The notes beneath the pieces were generated by a model that was not told where the DNA came from, did not search any database, and worked only from the letters and a program-made list of their open reading frames with translations. Of a stretch of DNA of 64,000 nucleotides, positions 7,316 to 15,177 are shown in pieces (the first letter of the stretch is position 1; the number at the start of each line of letters is the position of its first letter). The stretch is taken from positions 1 to 64,000 of the forward strand of contig NZ_MLCQ01000029.1 in NCBI RefSeq assembly GCF_001875725.1. The letters run 5' to 3'. This DNA is from Corynebacterium sp. NML140438 (GTDB lineage Bacteria > Actinomycetota > Actinomycetes > Mycobacteriales > Mycobacteriaceae). Made by a program: the position numbers and the translations under genes.

Positions 7316-9263
7316 TAGAAATCGCACGCGTACCCGTCTGCCGCTAGTGGCAACCCCGCTGCCCATCCGGGCGCGGTGGCATCAGCTCGCAAATCTCGTC
7401 CATGGTGGCCGTGGCGGTCTCCACGACGATCTCGTCATGGACGTGCATGACGATCCGATGCCCAGCGCGATCGACCTAGTGCAAGGCATACGTGAGCAGA
7501 TCTCGGGCGACGGCTTGGACGGTGTTCTCGGTGAGCTTCCCACCGTAGGTTTCCAGCTGGCCCCACTTGCGCCCCGTCGTGATGCCCTCGTAGGTGATGC
7601 TGGTGCCACCGAACCTGTTCTCACCCAGCTTGGGTTTCACATAGGCCAGGCGACGCCCGGATGGCAGGCGGATGAACATGATCCCGGACTCCATGGCGAA
7701 GGCCAGCGCACCAACACTGGACGACTGGCGGGTAGAGATGGCCTCGATGGCGGCAGCGTTGATGTCTGCCCACAGCTGCACCACGCTGGGGTTGGCGGCC
7801 CGCCACGCATCGACCAGCGGCTGGAGCTCAGACTCGGCCAATCCCCTACGGAGTGCGCCCATGGCTTTCAGAGCTCCGACGCCGCCTTGATAGCCGCAGG
7901 CGAGGACTGTGATCTTGCCCTTCTGACGCAGCTCGGCGTTGGCTCCGTGCTTGTCGATGGGGACTCCAAACATGCGGCTCGCGGTCTCGCAATATAAATC
8001 CTTCCCGTCGCGGAAGGCCTGAAGCGTGGTGGTCTCGCCTGCAAGCCATGCGATGACCCGCGCCTCGATCGCGGAGAAATCGGCCGCCACGAACCGGTGC
8101 CCATCGGCGGGAATGAAAGCGGTACGGATGAGTTGGCTGAGCGTGTCGGATACGGAGTCGTAGAGCAGCTCGAGGGCCTCGAAGTTTCCAGTCCGCACGA
8201 GGGCTCTGGCCTCGGCCAGGTCTGGTAGGTAGTTGCGTGGCAGGTTTTGGACTTGGACGAGGCGGCCAGCGAAACGCCCGGTGCGCCCTGCCCCGTAGAA
8301 CTGGAGGAACCCGCGCCCGCGCCCATCACGACCTGCCACAAGCTGCATCGCCTCGTACTTCTTCACCGACGACTTGGCGAGCTCACCGCGCAGCTGGAGG
8401 ACTTCACACACCTCACCTGTAGCGTTGTCGAGCGCGGCGGAGACTTCGTCTTTCGTCAGTGCCTGCAGGGGCGTGCCGTGAGCGGCGAGCCAGTCCTTGA
8501 GCTGGATTGGCGAGTTCGGGTTCTCCAGCCCGGTGAGTTCCTGGGCACGGGCCAGCGTGGCAGCGCGGTGCTGCCGGTCGCACGCCACGGCGTGATCCAC
8601 GAGCACCTGGTCGAGCCGGATGCCGGTGTTGTTGATGTTCTGGTCGAGGGCGTAGGTGTCCCACTCGTCCTTGGGGACGGGGAACGCCGCGAGCCGGTGG
8701 TGGATCGCGAACTCCACCTCGACGTCGCGCCGGTTGTAGGAGATGAACTGTTCCCACCCGTCGGGGTCGGATGCAGGCGGGTTGCGCATCTCGCCCTGGT
8801 TGAACATGCTGGGTGTGGCCGGGGTGTAGAACTGGCGGATGAGTTTCTTACCCGCACTGTCTTTCCGTACTGGCAGGTCAAGGACGGTGCCGACCTGCTC
8901 CAGGCTCATCGGCAAGCCCAGGTAGGCAGACCACACCATGGTGCAGTGCCACTGGGCAGGGTCCAGAAACTTGCGATTCGCCATGAGCTCTGGATGCTGT
9001 CTGGCCAGCCAGCTGGAGAGGCAGATCCGCTCGAATCCGGCGTTGAATGCCCACTTCACCACGTGCGGGTCAACGAGTGCGGCCAGCACCTTGTCGGGGA
9101 GCCGGTAACCGTTGGCGAGATCGACGACCTCAACGGGGCCGCCGTCCATCGAGTAGCCGAATAAGAGGAGCTCGAAGTCGTCGTGGTGGGCGTAGGGGTA
9201 CACCCCGGATTTCGCCAGGTTCACCGGCGAGAAGGTCTCGATGTCAATGAAGAGTTCACGCAT
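7303..9263 (-). pseudogene. Phage-type family A DNA polymerase, broken by a stop and a frameshift
   Basis: The open part (7476-9263, 595 residues) has an N-terminal 3'-5' exonuclease-like domain (FIDIETFSPVNLAKSGVYPY; later SYNRRDVEVEFAIHHRL) and polymerase motifs (QNLPRNY, then FVAADFSAIEARVIAWLAGE around residue 390 and KGKITVLACGYQGGVGALK near 450). It stops at an in-frame TAG at 7478-7476. Past that stop the same frame continues VDRAGHRIVMHVHDEIVVET, which is polymerase motif C with its catalytic HDE. A second lesion near 7380 shifts the frame, after which GLPLAADGYACDFYQKD runs to the expected end at 7303. The product as read would lack motif C and be inactive. Confidence 0.85.
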
Positions 9264-9290
9264 GCGCGACAGCTCCTAGAAAGCAATGGG

Positions 9291-9339
9291 TGCTGGGAAG
9301 AGACCACACCGTAAGAAGTGGGCGTAGTTCCTCCCAGCA
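9291..9339 (-). other. Inverted repeat between genes
   Basis: TGCTGGGA (9291-9298) and TCCCAGCA (9332-9339) are perfect complements separated by 33 bases. They lie between the small membrane gene and the polymerase gene. The pair could form a leader hairpin or processing site. There is no T tract, so a terminator is unlikely. Confidence 0.4.
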
Positions 9340-9351
9340 CAAGGTGAGGGG

Positions 9352-9561
9352 TTAGTGGTCGTGGTCAGCGCGGTGCTTCTCCAGCTCGACCTCGGTGTCA
9401 GCCATGAGCTTGTCGATGCGCTTGCAATCCTGGCGGATCGCCCGCCGTTCGGCAATCACAGAGGCGATCTTCATGACGATGAGACCGAGAACAGCGCCAA
9501 CGAAGATTGCCACGAGAGTGGTGGTATTTGCTGACAGTGCTGCTGAGTAACACTCGTTCAT
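9352..9561 (-). CDS. Small single-span membrane protein
   Basis: A 69-residue product with one hydrophobic segment near residues 14-35 (TTLVAIFVGAVLGLIVMKIASVI), followed by a charged coiled-coil-like tail ending HRADHDH. It lies between the DUF2815 gene and the polymerase in the same direction, with an 18-base gap to the former. Small membrane proteins of this sort are common in phage replication modules. Role unknown. Confidence 0.65.
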   Translation of the reverse strand: MNECYSAALSANTTTLVAIFVGAVLGLIVMKIASVIAERRAIRQDCKRIDKLMADTEVELEKHRADHDH

Positions 9562-9578
9562 GATGCTTCTCCGTTTCC

Positions 9579-10133
9579 CTAGTTGAGGAAGTCATCCGAG
9601 GCTGCTGCGAAGCCTCCGAAGTCGGCCTCGGCGCTGATGCGGTTACCGCCGAGCGATTCACCGTCACGCAGCTTCTGGATGTTGCCCAGGCCGCAGGCGA
9701 TACCCCGGTTGCCGTTCGTGTTGAACGCGTAGAAGCTGATGCTCACCCCTGCGTAGCAGCCCGAGTAGACCTCGTTGGCGTCCAGGATCGGCTGCAGAGA
9801 AGCATCCACGACCTGCGGCGGGGTGGTCGAGTTGGCGTTGACGAACATCGCGTTCGCATAGGCCTCATCATCGCGCTCGATATCACCATCACGCAGCGGG
9901 AGCTTCAAAGCAGCCTTGTTAGGACGCTTGCCACCGAACTTGCCAATTCCGGCATCGATTGCTGCGTCGATGGCGCGCTCGATCTTGGCCAGGGTCTCGG
10001 TGTCGGACTTCGGGAGGATCAGCGACACGGAATACTTGGGCTTGCCGCCCTGAATGGACTTCGCCTCGAAAATGTTGGCGTAGGACAGGCAGACCTCGCC
10101 GATGACCACACGGGTCGGATTTATTGCAGACAT
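9579..10133 (-). CDS. DUF2815 family protein, probable single-strand DNA-binding protein
   Basis: A 184-residue protein with a DUF2815 opening (RVVIGEVCLSYANIFEAK, then KPKYSVSLILPKSD) and the conserved GCYAGVSISFYAFNTNGNRG segment followed by LGNIQKLRDGE. The family is thought to act like phage T7 gp2.5 single-strand binding proteins and typically sits between DUF2800 and polymerase genes, as here. The acidic C-terminus DDFLN fits that idea. It is part of the leftward replication module. Confidence 0.85.
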   Translation of the reverse strand: MSAINPTRVVIGEVCLSYANIFEAKSIQGGKPKYSVSLILPKSDTETLAKIERAIDAAIDAGIGKFGGKRPNKAALKLPLRDGDIERDDEAYANAMFVNANSTTPPQVVDASLQPILDANEVYSGCYAGVSISFYAFNTNGNRGIACGLGNIQKLRDGESLGGNRISAEADFGGFAAASDDFLN

Positions 10134-10158
10134 CTTGTCTTACCTTCTTTCTTGTTCG

Positions 10159-11292
10159 TTATCTGATGGCAGTGAATTCATCTGTTGCTGACTGGATCAC
10201 GAGAGCGGGCCTCTTGTCGGAGGTGGGCACCAGCGTGGGCTTACCAGCGGGTTTGACCACGAGATCCCCAAGGAGAGTGGTGAAACGCTTCTTGCCCAGC
10301 TGCTTCTCCAGCGCGGTGATCGTCTTGAGCTTGCGATCCCACACATCGACACCGGCTGCCTCAGCCGCCTGGGCGACAGCGGACTCGTCGGCGTATTTGC
10401 GGATCGAGCGGCCCTCGACGATCTTGAAACCGGGCCAGGTCTTGCCTTGGTTTACCGCCAGCGACAGCGCGTGCGTTTCCACATCGGCAGCCCACGCCTT
10501 CAACTCCGGCAGCTGGGCCAGCACCTGTGCGATCTCGGCATCGGTGAGCTCAGCGGGTGGTGCGAACTCATGCTGGGCAAGCGCAAGGTTCGCCTCAGCT
10601 CGCGTCCGGCAGGTCGGTGCGAGTTTGCAGAACCGGCACCACTCACCAGGCGCGAACTCGCCATCCCCGCTGGCTGCCAGCGCCGCACGGGGTTTCACAA
10701 CCTGTTCTGCCCACGCCTCCAGCTCGGCCACCGGGACCCTCCGCGTTGAGACGTTCGAGCGCCTCGGCTGGAAGATCGTCACCGCCACCTCGCTGATGTC
10801 GTAGCGCGACCCGAACGCCTCCAACGCACCGAGCGCATACAACATGAGCTGCGGGTTGTTCTCCGCCTCAACCATGGCACCCTGGCCGTACTTCAAATCG
10901 ATGATCTGAAGCGTGGGATCAGCGATGATCACGCAGTCGCCGGTACCGAACCCACCCGGCACCACGTGGGAGAAGTCCAAACGTTGCTCGATGAGCATCT
11001 GAGGATCAGCGCACACCTGCCGCACATCGCGCAGCCGTTCCTGGACAAACGCGACATAGTCATCGGTGACAGCTTCCATCTCCGCGTCATGCCAATCCGA
11101 GACAGGTCTTGCGGTCGGAGCGTCATGTAAGGCGCGACGGAGTTTCCACTCAGTGATCTCATGCGCGGCGGTTCGTTGCTGGGCAGCCGCTGACGAAGTG
11201 TCTGGCACGCCTGCCTCCAACGTGGCTGATGGTGGGCAGGCAAGCCACCGGTGAGTGCCCGAGGCGCTCAAGAGCGCATGTTGATCAGGCAT
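10159..11292 (-). CDS. DUF2800 family RecB-like nuclease
   Basis: A 377-residue product from the ATG at 11292, chosen because it overlaps the preceding stop (ATGCCTGA) and begins MPDQHALLSASGTHRWLACPPS, the usual DUF2800 start. RecB/Cas4-like features include the nuclease block IADPTLQIIDLKYGQG, NPQLMLYALGAL, and a cysteine cluster CRFCKLAPTC that could hold an iron-sulfur centre. It would act in replication or recombination of the element together with DUF2815 and the polymerase. Confidence 0.85.
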   Translation of the reverse strand: MPDQHALLSASGTHRWLACPPSATLEAGVPDTSSAAAQQRTAAHEITEWKLRRALHDAPTARPVSDWHDAEMEAVTDDYVAFVQERLRDVRQVCADPQMLIEQRLDFSHVVPGGFGTGDCVIIADPTLQIIDLKYGQGAMVEAENNPQLMLYALGALEAFGSRYDISEVAVTIFQPRRSNVSTRRVPVAELEAWAEQVVKPRAALAASGDGEFAPGEWCRFCKLAPTCRTRAEANLALAQHEFAPPAELTDAEIAQVLAQLPELKAWAADVETHALSLAVNQGKTWPGFKIVEGRSIRKYADESAVAQAAEAAGVDVWDRKLKTITALEKQLGKKRFTTLLGDLVVKPAGKPTLVPTSDKRPALVIQSATDEFTAIR

Positions 11293-11638
11293 CGGTGATC
11301 GCCTCCGCTTGCTCCAGCAGCTGCCCATACTTAGACGAGTCAACCTCGGAGAGCTTATCCGCACCTGCTGCCTGGATGAGCTCACGCACTTGCGTGGTGT
11401 GGCCTGCCTGTGACAGGTGCGCCAGCACCGTGCGGACCTGCTCCAACGTCACCGTCACCGCCTCCGGAGCGGGTGCCGGGGCTGGTGCGGGAGGTTGATG
11501 GGCGGCTTCGTACTCTTCGGCAGCAGCCTCCAGCGCAGGCTGGGCGAGCTGGGCTGCAGCGATCGGGCGCGCACCTGACATACCGACGTGGTCTTCGAAG
11601 GATTCCCACGCGGATTCTTCGATTGCGGACGCTAGCAT
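11285..11638 (-). CDS. Hypothetical element protein with Ala/Pro linker
   Basis: A 117-residue protein from the ATG at 11638, with GGAGGGGG just upstream. The N-terminal part is acidic (AIEESAWESFEDHVGMSG), the middle is an Ala-Pro repeat, and the C-terminal part is a helical domain (VTLEQVRTVLAHLSQAGHTTQVRELIQAAGADKLSEV). It overlaps the DUF2800 gene downstream by 8 bases and the tiny frame upstream by 7. No family is recognised. Confidence 0.7.
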   Translation of the reverse strand: MLASAIEESAWESFEDHVGMSGARPIAAAQLAQPALEAAAEEYEAAHQPPAPAPAPAPEAVTVTLEQVRTVLAHLSQAGHTTQVRELIQAAGADKLSEVDSSKYGQLLEQAEAITDA

Positions 11639-11700
11639 CGTGCCCCCTCCGCGATTCGGTTCAGCGCCTGGATGTAGCGGTTTGCTTCGGTGACGTTCAC
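11632..11700 (-). CDS. Possible 22-residue peptide
   Basis: A GTG-initiated frame that overlaps the stop of the upstream gene (GTGA) and the start of the downstream gene (ATGCTAG). The predicted peptide begins MNVTEANRYIQALNRI. Double overlap with both neighbours suggests it is translated, at least as a coupling device, but the peptide itself may have no function. Confidence 0.4.
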   Translation of the reverse strand: MNVTEANRYIQALNRIAEGARC

Positions 11701-11939
11701 GCGGCATCACCACCACTCCGGGTAACACCGACTGCGTCAGCCAATGCCATGAGACCATCATCATCCTCATCGGAACGCTGGGTGATGGTGACCTGGTTGA
11801 CGCAGTCGCCGGGGACTACCGCGGTGAACTTCTTCTGCTCGCCGAGGATGACTCGGGCAAGGCGTTCACGCAGGGTGACCCTGCGCAAACCCACGACTTT
11901 TTCACGGGTCGACAGGTCGAGATTCAGTTGGTGCCGCAT
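11697..11939 (-). CDS. Hypothetical 80-residue element protein
   Basis: Starts at the ATG at 11939 behind a very strong site, AAAGGAGG, rather than at the upstream ATG. The product begins MRHQLNLDLSTREKV, has a basic centre (RRVTLRERLARVILGEQKKFTAV) and an acidic end with SDEDDDG. It is the first gene behind leader B, so it heads the replication operon. I do not recognise a family; size and position would fit a small regulator or replication accessory protein. Confidence 0.7.
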   Translation of the reverse strand: MRHQLNLDLSTREKVVGLRRVTLRERLARVILGEQKKFTAVVPGDCVNQVTITQRSDEDDDGLMALADAVGVTRSGGDAA

Positions 11940-11940
11940 C

Positions 11941-12033
11941 AGCGGACCTCCTTTCCTATGCAAGACCCGGAACCGGAATTGGTTGGGGCGGCCTTGCTAT
12001 AGGGAGGGCTTCGAGGGCACCGCTTTTATAACC
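11941..12033 (-). promoter_or_regulatory. Conserved leader B: promoter-like block plus SD-sequestering hairpin
   Basis: Minus strand: GGTTATAAAAGCGG, a variable stretch, then CCTCGAAGCCCTCC (12033-12003), matching leader A. CTAT-A-GCAAG (12002-11993) pairs with CTTGCATAG (11964-11956) with one bulged A and a 28-base loop, the same loop length as leader A. GAAAGGAGG follows immediately, and CCTCC 5' of the stem can pair with GGAGG. One stem pair is G-C in A and C-G in B, a compensatory change. Confidence 0.6.
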
Positions 12034-12039
12034 TCCCCC

Positions 12040-12579
12040 CTACAAAAGAAGTTCGCGCAGTCGTGTCTCTGCTTTCTTCAGCCGCTTCGCCACCGCAGGT
12101 TGGGAAATCCCCAGCGCTTTGGCAATTTGTGCTTGGGTGTATCCGTGCATGCGTACGCCCACGAGAATCATGCGCTCTTTAGCATCAAGCTGGTCAAGCG
12201 CCTGTCGCACGACGTCCGAGGTAACCCAGTTTTCTGCTGGATCCATACCCTCGTTAGAGACAGCGACATCCACGATGGAAAGTTCCTCATCGTCGTCTTT
12301 CGCAGCTACAGATCGATATGTGGTGTTGCGCAACTGCTGTCTCGCGTTGTTGTAGTCGCGTTTACTCAACTCGTCACAGATCTCGTAAATGCAGCGGCGC
12401 TTCACCTGTTGTGGTTCTTCCGCTTCCTGACGACGGAGTTCGAGGTCGCGCTCGATCATGATCTCCGCTTGATCAGCGGTGATGTAATACGTTGTGCTGC
12501 TAGTGGGATAGCGCTGGCTAATTTTCTCCGTTCGTTCAAATTTGAGCTGAATTTTGATGTGAGCTGGCTCGGTAGCCAT
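12040..12579 (-). CDS. Sigma-70 region 4-like transcription factor of the mobile element
   Basis: A 179-residue protein with a C-terminal helix-turn-helix of the sigma region 4 type (LDQLDAKERMILVGVRMHGYTQAQIAKALGISQPAVAKRLKKAETRLRELL). The N-terminal half is charged and lacks a recognisable sigma region 2, so it resembles phage late-gene activators or ECF-like fragments rather than a complete sigma factor. It lies directly upstream of leader B (only 6 bases between its stop and the GGTTAT block) and is a plausible activator of both conserved leaders. Confidence 0.75.
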   Translation of the reverse strand: MATEPAHIKIQLKFERTEKISQRYPTSSTTYYITADQAEIMIERDLELRRQEAEEPQQVKRRCIYEICDELSKRDYNNARQQLRNTTYRSVAAKDDDEELSIVDVAVSNEGMDPAENWVTSDVVRQALDQLDAKERMILVGVRMHGYTQAQIAKALGISQPAVAKRLKKAETRLRELLL

Positions 12580-12603
12580 TGGAGGGAACCCCCTTCTAAT
12601 GAA

Positions 12604-12751
12604 GGGAGACCCGTTCGAGAACAGGTGTTGACTACGTAAGAGAGCGCGATAAAGACACAGAAGGCGGACAGCCCATGAAGGACTGTCCGCCAGGTGCGTC
12701 TCGAACGCGTCTCCCAGTTGACAACTGGAGGACAGGCTTGATCAGAGCCTG
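12604..12751. other. Nested and serial inverted repeats, possible structured RNA or origin
   Basis: The 390-base gap 12580-12969 holds several inverted repeats. The 17-base arms at 12604-12620 and 12699-12715 match with one mismatch. They enclose a perfect 9-base hairpin, GGCGGACAG / CTGTCCGCC (12663-12671, 12683-12691). Next come the 15-base palindrome CCAGTTGACAACTGG (12714-12728) and the hairpin CAGGCT / AGCCTG (12733-12751). No coding frame here looks real. The layout suits a structured transcript or a replication/recombination site. Confidence 0.5.
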
Positions 12752-12895
12752 GCCAGAGACGCCAGCAGCACCGCCACCACAACAGCACCGGAATCGAAGT
12801 AGACTGGTTTCCTAGGAATTAATGGGAACTCGTCCCACTCGCTGGAAGCCGATGCGGTGGAGTCGCTTCTTGCATCTCCACTTCCTAACGTGGAG

Positions 12896-12948
12896 TTCGC
12901 AAGGTTCGGGCACCAGAGTTCCCAAGGTTCGCAAGGTTCTTAAGGTTT
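12896..12948 (+). repeat. Short direct repeats upstream of the two-protein operon
   Basis: TTCGCAAGGTTC occurs at 12896-12907 and 12928-12939. A partial copy, CAAGGTTC, is at 12923-12930, and TAAGGTTT is at 12941-12948. They end 22 bases before the start of the gene at 12970 and could be operator half-sites, for example for the HTH protein encoded in the same operon. Confidence 0.45.
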
Positions 12949-12969
12949 GTAATTTCAGAATCGAGGATC

Positions 12970-13890
12970 ATGGCAGAGCAGGACAATAGAGATCGACTCA
13001 CCGCAGGAACCTTCTTCGTGCTGCTTCAAGAAGCACTGCCACCCCGCGCGAAAGCTCGTGACACGCTTTCTGGCAAAGCGGACGGGCTCAGTAACCCAGA
13101 GATCCTTGCCGGGCTCATCCGCATCGTGAATCCTGATTTTCAAACACCATCCGCTGGTCGAACCTTCAACCAACAGACCAGCGAGCTCCGCAATTGCAGA
13201 AGCAACGGAGATACCAGCTACCTACCTGTTGGCGGCAAAGATTTCGCGCACAGTTTCAACGAGCTGGTTGAAAGCAGTCTCCCCCTAGCTTTGGAACGAA
13301 CGAGAGACTTCATTGACCGCTTCATAGACGTCGATTCCAAAGGGCTTCGCCTTGCTCAGATGCTCGGAACAGCCATCAATCGGGACAGCGCAATCGCTGC
13401 TGATCAGGTAGTTGCACCTTTACCCGACGGTGCGAGCCAGACCAAAGCCACACTGCCGAATACAGATGAAGCCTGTCTTGATGCCCTCATTCTTGGTGCA
13501 TGGCAGCACGTATCAAACCCGATGGTGCGCAACACTTCAGGGCGAGACACTTTTGACCGATGGCACCTACCTCCATCCGCACCAAACTCCATAAGGAAAT
13601 TCGATATGCAGGCATTTAATCTTGACGAAAGTTGGACCCCGAAAATTACACGCTTTGACGGTGCCCAAACCGACATGACGCCCCCTGATGCTTCTTCGAA
13701 CGATCGAGAGGTCATAGAAGCTGAAGTCGTGAATAACGATCACCAAGCGGCCGATCCTAGCGAAGACTCAGTTGTTTCTGATTCGCCGCAGAACCAGGCT
13801 CCAGCACAAAATATGGTGTTCAACCAGTACGGAGCGAACAGTCAGCAGATTGGTTCGGTCGGCACTCTCAACATCGGCAGGGGGCTGTAA
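12970..13890 (+). CDS. Unknown protein, first component of a possible ATPase-linked defence operon
   Basis: A 306-residue soluble protein. The N-terminal half is helical and polar; a middle stretch reads VVAPLPDGASQTKATLPNTD and ACLDALILGAWQHVS. An acidic, low-complexity linker runs from about 235 to 280, then the C-terminus carries MVFNQYGANSQQIGSVGTLN. The same motif opens the next protein. The gene ends in TAATG, overlapping the next start by one base, and the operon ends with an ATPase fragment. I do not recognise the family. Multi-component ATPase defence systems (for example ABC-3C type) are a possible home, which is inference. Confidence 0.75.
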   Translation: MAEQDNRDRLTAGTFFVLLQEALPPRAKARDTLSGKADGLSNPEILAGLIRIVNPDFQTPSAGRTFNQQTSELRNCRSNGDTSYLPVGGKDFAHSFNELVESSLPLALERTRDFIDRFIDVDSKGLRLAQMLGTAINRDSAIAADQVVAPLPDGASQTKATLPNTDEACLDALILGAWQHVSNPMVRNTSGRDTFDRWHLPPSAPNSIRKFDMQAFNLDESWTPKITRFDGAQTDMTPPDASSNDREVIEAEVVNNDHQAADPSEDSVVSDSPQNQAPAQNMVFNQYGANSQQIGSVGTLNIGRGL

Positions 13891-14534
13891 TGACAAACGG
13901 ACAGATTATTCCCCCAGAATCGTCGTCGCCACCTAATACGACCGTTTTTAGTCAACTTGGGGCGAATAGCGTTCAGATTGGCAGTGCTGGTACTGTCAAC
14001 GCCTCTGTCTTTTTGACGATGCCCCCGCCTGCCGGAGCTGCGGGAGTTCCTTCCGCCCAAGTCGCCCTGAGTAGGGACTATTACCAGCTGATCGTGACGA
14101 CAGAGTTTGACCCAAGCACTCGAACAGTCCCCATGGATCCTAAGCGTGCCTTGACTGAAAGCATGGGGCCAAACACTGAGCAGTTGAAAATTCTCGATCA
14201 CGCCGCGATCGAGATTCTGAAGACCTACCCGGCGCTCATCATGAACGAGAACGAAAGCTATGGTCGAGCTAGCGAAGAACAGTTTGCTTACCTTGCGGTA
14301 GTGACCAATATCCGCAACGGCGTGCGTGGACTAAGAATCGAATACGCTCCCTTTTCACAGATCCCGCAGCAACGAATCAACGAGCTACTCGAAGAACTGG
14401 ACCTGCTAGGCAGCAAGACTTTCAACGAACTCAACCGCACTCATTGGGCAGTCAAGAACGTCAATCTCATCCACGAACTCACGAATGCAAAAATCGGCGT
14501 CTTTATGACTACCCCGGCCGGAGGCCAGCCATGA
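13890..14534 (+). CDS. Unknown protein, second component with the shared GANSxQIGS motif
   Basis: A 214-residue protein. Residues about 17-37 read TVFSQLGANSVQIGSAGTVN, the counterpart of the C-terminal motif of the preceding protein. A Pro/Ala linker follows, then a soluble alpha/beta-looking domain with TEQLKILDHAAIEILKTYP and a C-terminal helical region (RINELLEELDLLGSKTFNELN, then WAVKNVNLIHELTNAKIG). It begins inside the stop of the previous gene and overlaps the next start as ATGA, so all are translated from one message. Function not recognised. Confidence 0.75.
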   Translation: MTNGQIIPPESSSPPNTTVFSQLGANSVQIGSAGTVNASVFLTMPPPAGAAGVPSAQVALSRDYYQLIVTTEFDPSTRTVPMDPKRALTESMGPNTEQLKILDHAAIEILKTYPALIMNENESYGRASEEQFAYLAVVTNIRNGVRGLRIEYAPFSQIPQQRINELLEELDLLGSKTFNELNRTHWAVKNVNLIHELTNAKIGVFMTTPAGGQP

Positions 14535-14737
14535 GCACAGGCAACGAAATAGAAAACTGGGTCAACCTTGACGACGTAGCAACCCACTTGAGCGTCAGCA
14601 AGGACACCATCCGTAACTGGACTAAAGAAAGGCGTCTACCCGCATACAAAGCCGGGAAAATGTACGAGTACAAGCTCTCGGAAGTCGACCAATGGCTTCG
14701 TGACGGCAAACTCGATCAGGAGAATGCTATTGGATAA
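14531..14737 (+). CDS. Excisionase-like helix-turn-helix protein
   Basis: A 68-residue protein starting at an ATGA overlap. It has a MerR/excisionase-type DNA-binding pattern: WVNLDDVATHLSVSKDTIRN, then WTKERRLPAYKAGKMYEYKLSEVDQWLRDGK. Proteins of this type are either recombination directionality factors or operon-internal components of restriction and other defence systems. Here it sits third in the operon and overlaps the ATPase start, so an operon component or autoregulator is more likely than a phage excisionase. Confidence 0.8.
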   Translation: MSTGNEIENWVNLDDVATHLSVSKDTIRNWTKERRLPAYKAGKMYEYKLSEVDQWLRDGKLDQENAIG

Positions 14738-14936
14738 GATGCACGGCCCGATCAGGCAGATCACGATCAACTCGGCCACCTTTGAGGATTGCACCGTTGA
14801 CTTGAACAACCTCAATTTCTTCTTCGGCCGAAACGGAGCAGGTAAATCAACAATTGCACGCACCTTAGGCTCAGGATACGGACTGACCTGGGACACAACT
14901 GTTGATGCAAACGACCATACGGTCATGTTCTTCTAG
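14724..14936 (+). pseudogene. P-loop ATPase, truncated after the Walker A motif
   Basis: About 70 residues remain from the ATG at 14724 (overlapping the previous stop by 14 bases). They open with PIRQITINSATFEDCTVDL and the P-loop NLNFFFGRNGAGKSTIARTL, typical of AAA/SMC-like ATPases with an N-terminal Walker A. The Walker B, signature and coiled coil expected some hundreds of residues later are missing. The frame ends where unrelated antirepressor-like sequence on the opposite strand begins, so a deletion or insertion removed most of the gene. Confidence 0.8.
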
Positions 14937-15107
14937 TCGATCTGCCACCATATGAGGAGCTTGAAGCTCCAGAACCTCGCACACATCCTTAAGAACAAAC
15001 CGAGGCGCTTGACGTTCATCAAGCACCACGCGCACGTTATGCCCGCCAAAGTCAAACAGCTGGTCGTCCTTCGATGAATCTATATTATTTGTAGTATGAA
15101 TCAGCAC
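14937..15107 (-). pseudogene. BRO-N antirepressor fragment
   Basis: On the minus strand, SSKDDQLFDFGGHNVRVVLD, then APRFVLKDVCEVLELQAPHMVADRL, has the beginning of a BRO-N domain. The fragment loses homology at about 14937, right where the ATPase fragment from the other strand stops. A GTG at 15107 is the only plausible start; it overlaps a divergent short frame. About 55 residues remain of a gene normally 250 or more. Confidence 0.6.
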
Positions 15108-15177
15108 TCTCTCACGCCTAACGCCCGCACCCCCGAACCACCAAGCGAAGCAGTGCTTCAGCAGGTGTCTAGCGAAC

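Noticed and set aside
7476..9263. Amber-codon recoding as the explanation of the polymerase stop
   Set aside because: A second lesion (frameshift near 7380) in the same gene, and no other element gene with in-frame TAG, favour simple decay.
12456..12788. A minus-strand frame crossing the structured region and the sigma-like gene start
   Set aside because: It overlaps a well-supported gene in another frame and its sequence is low-complexity, so it is a shadow.
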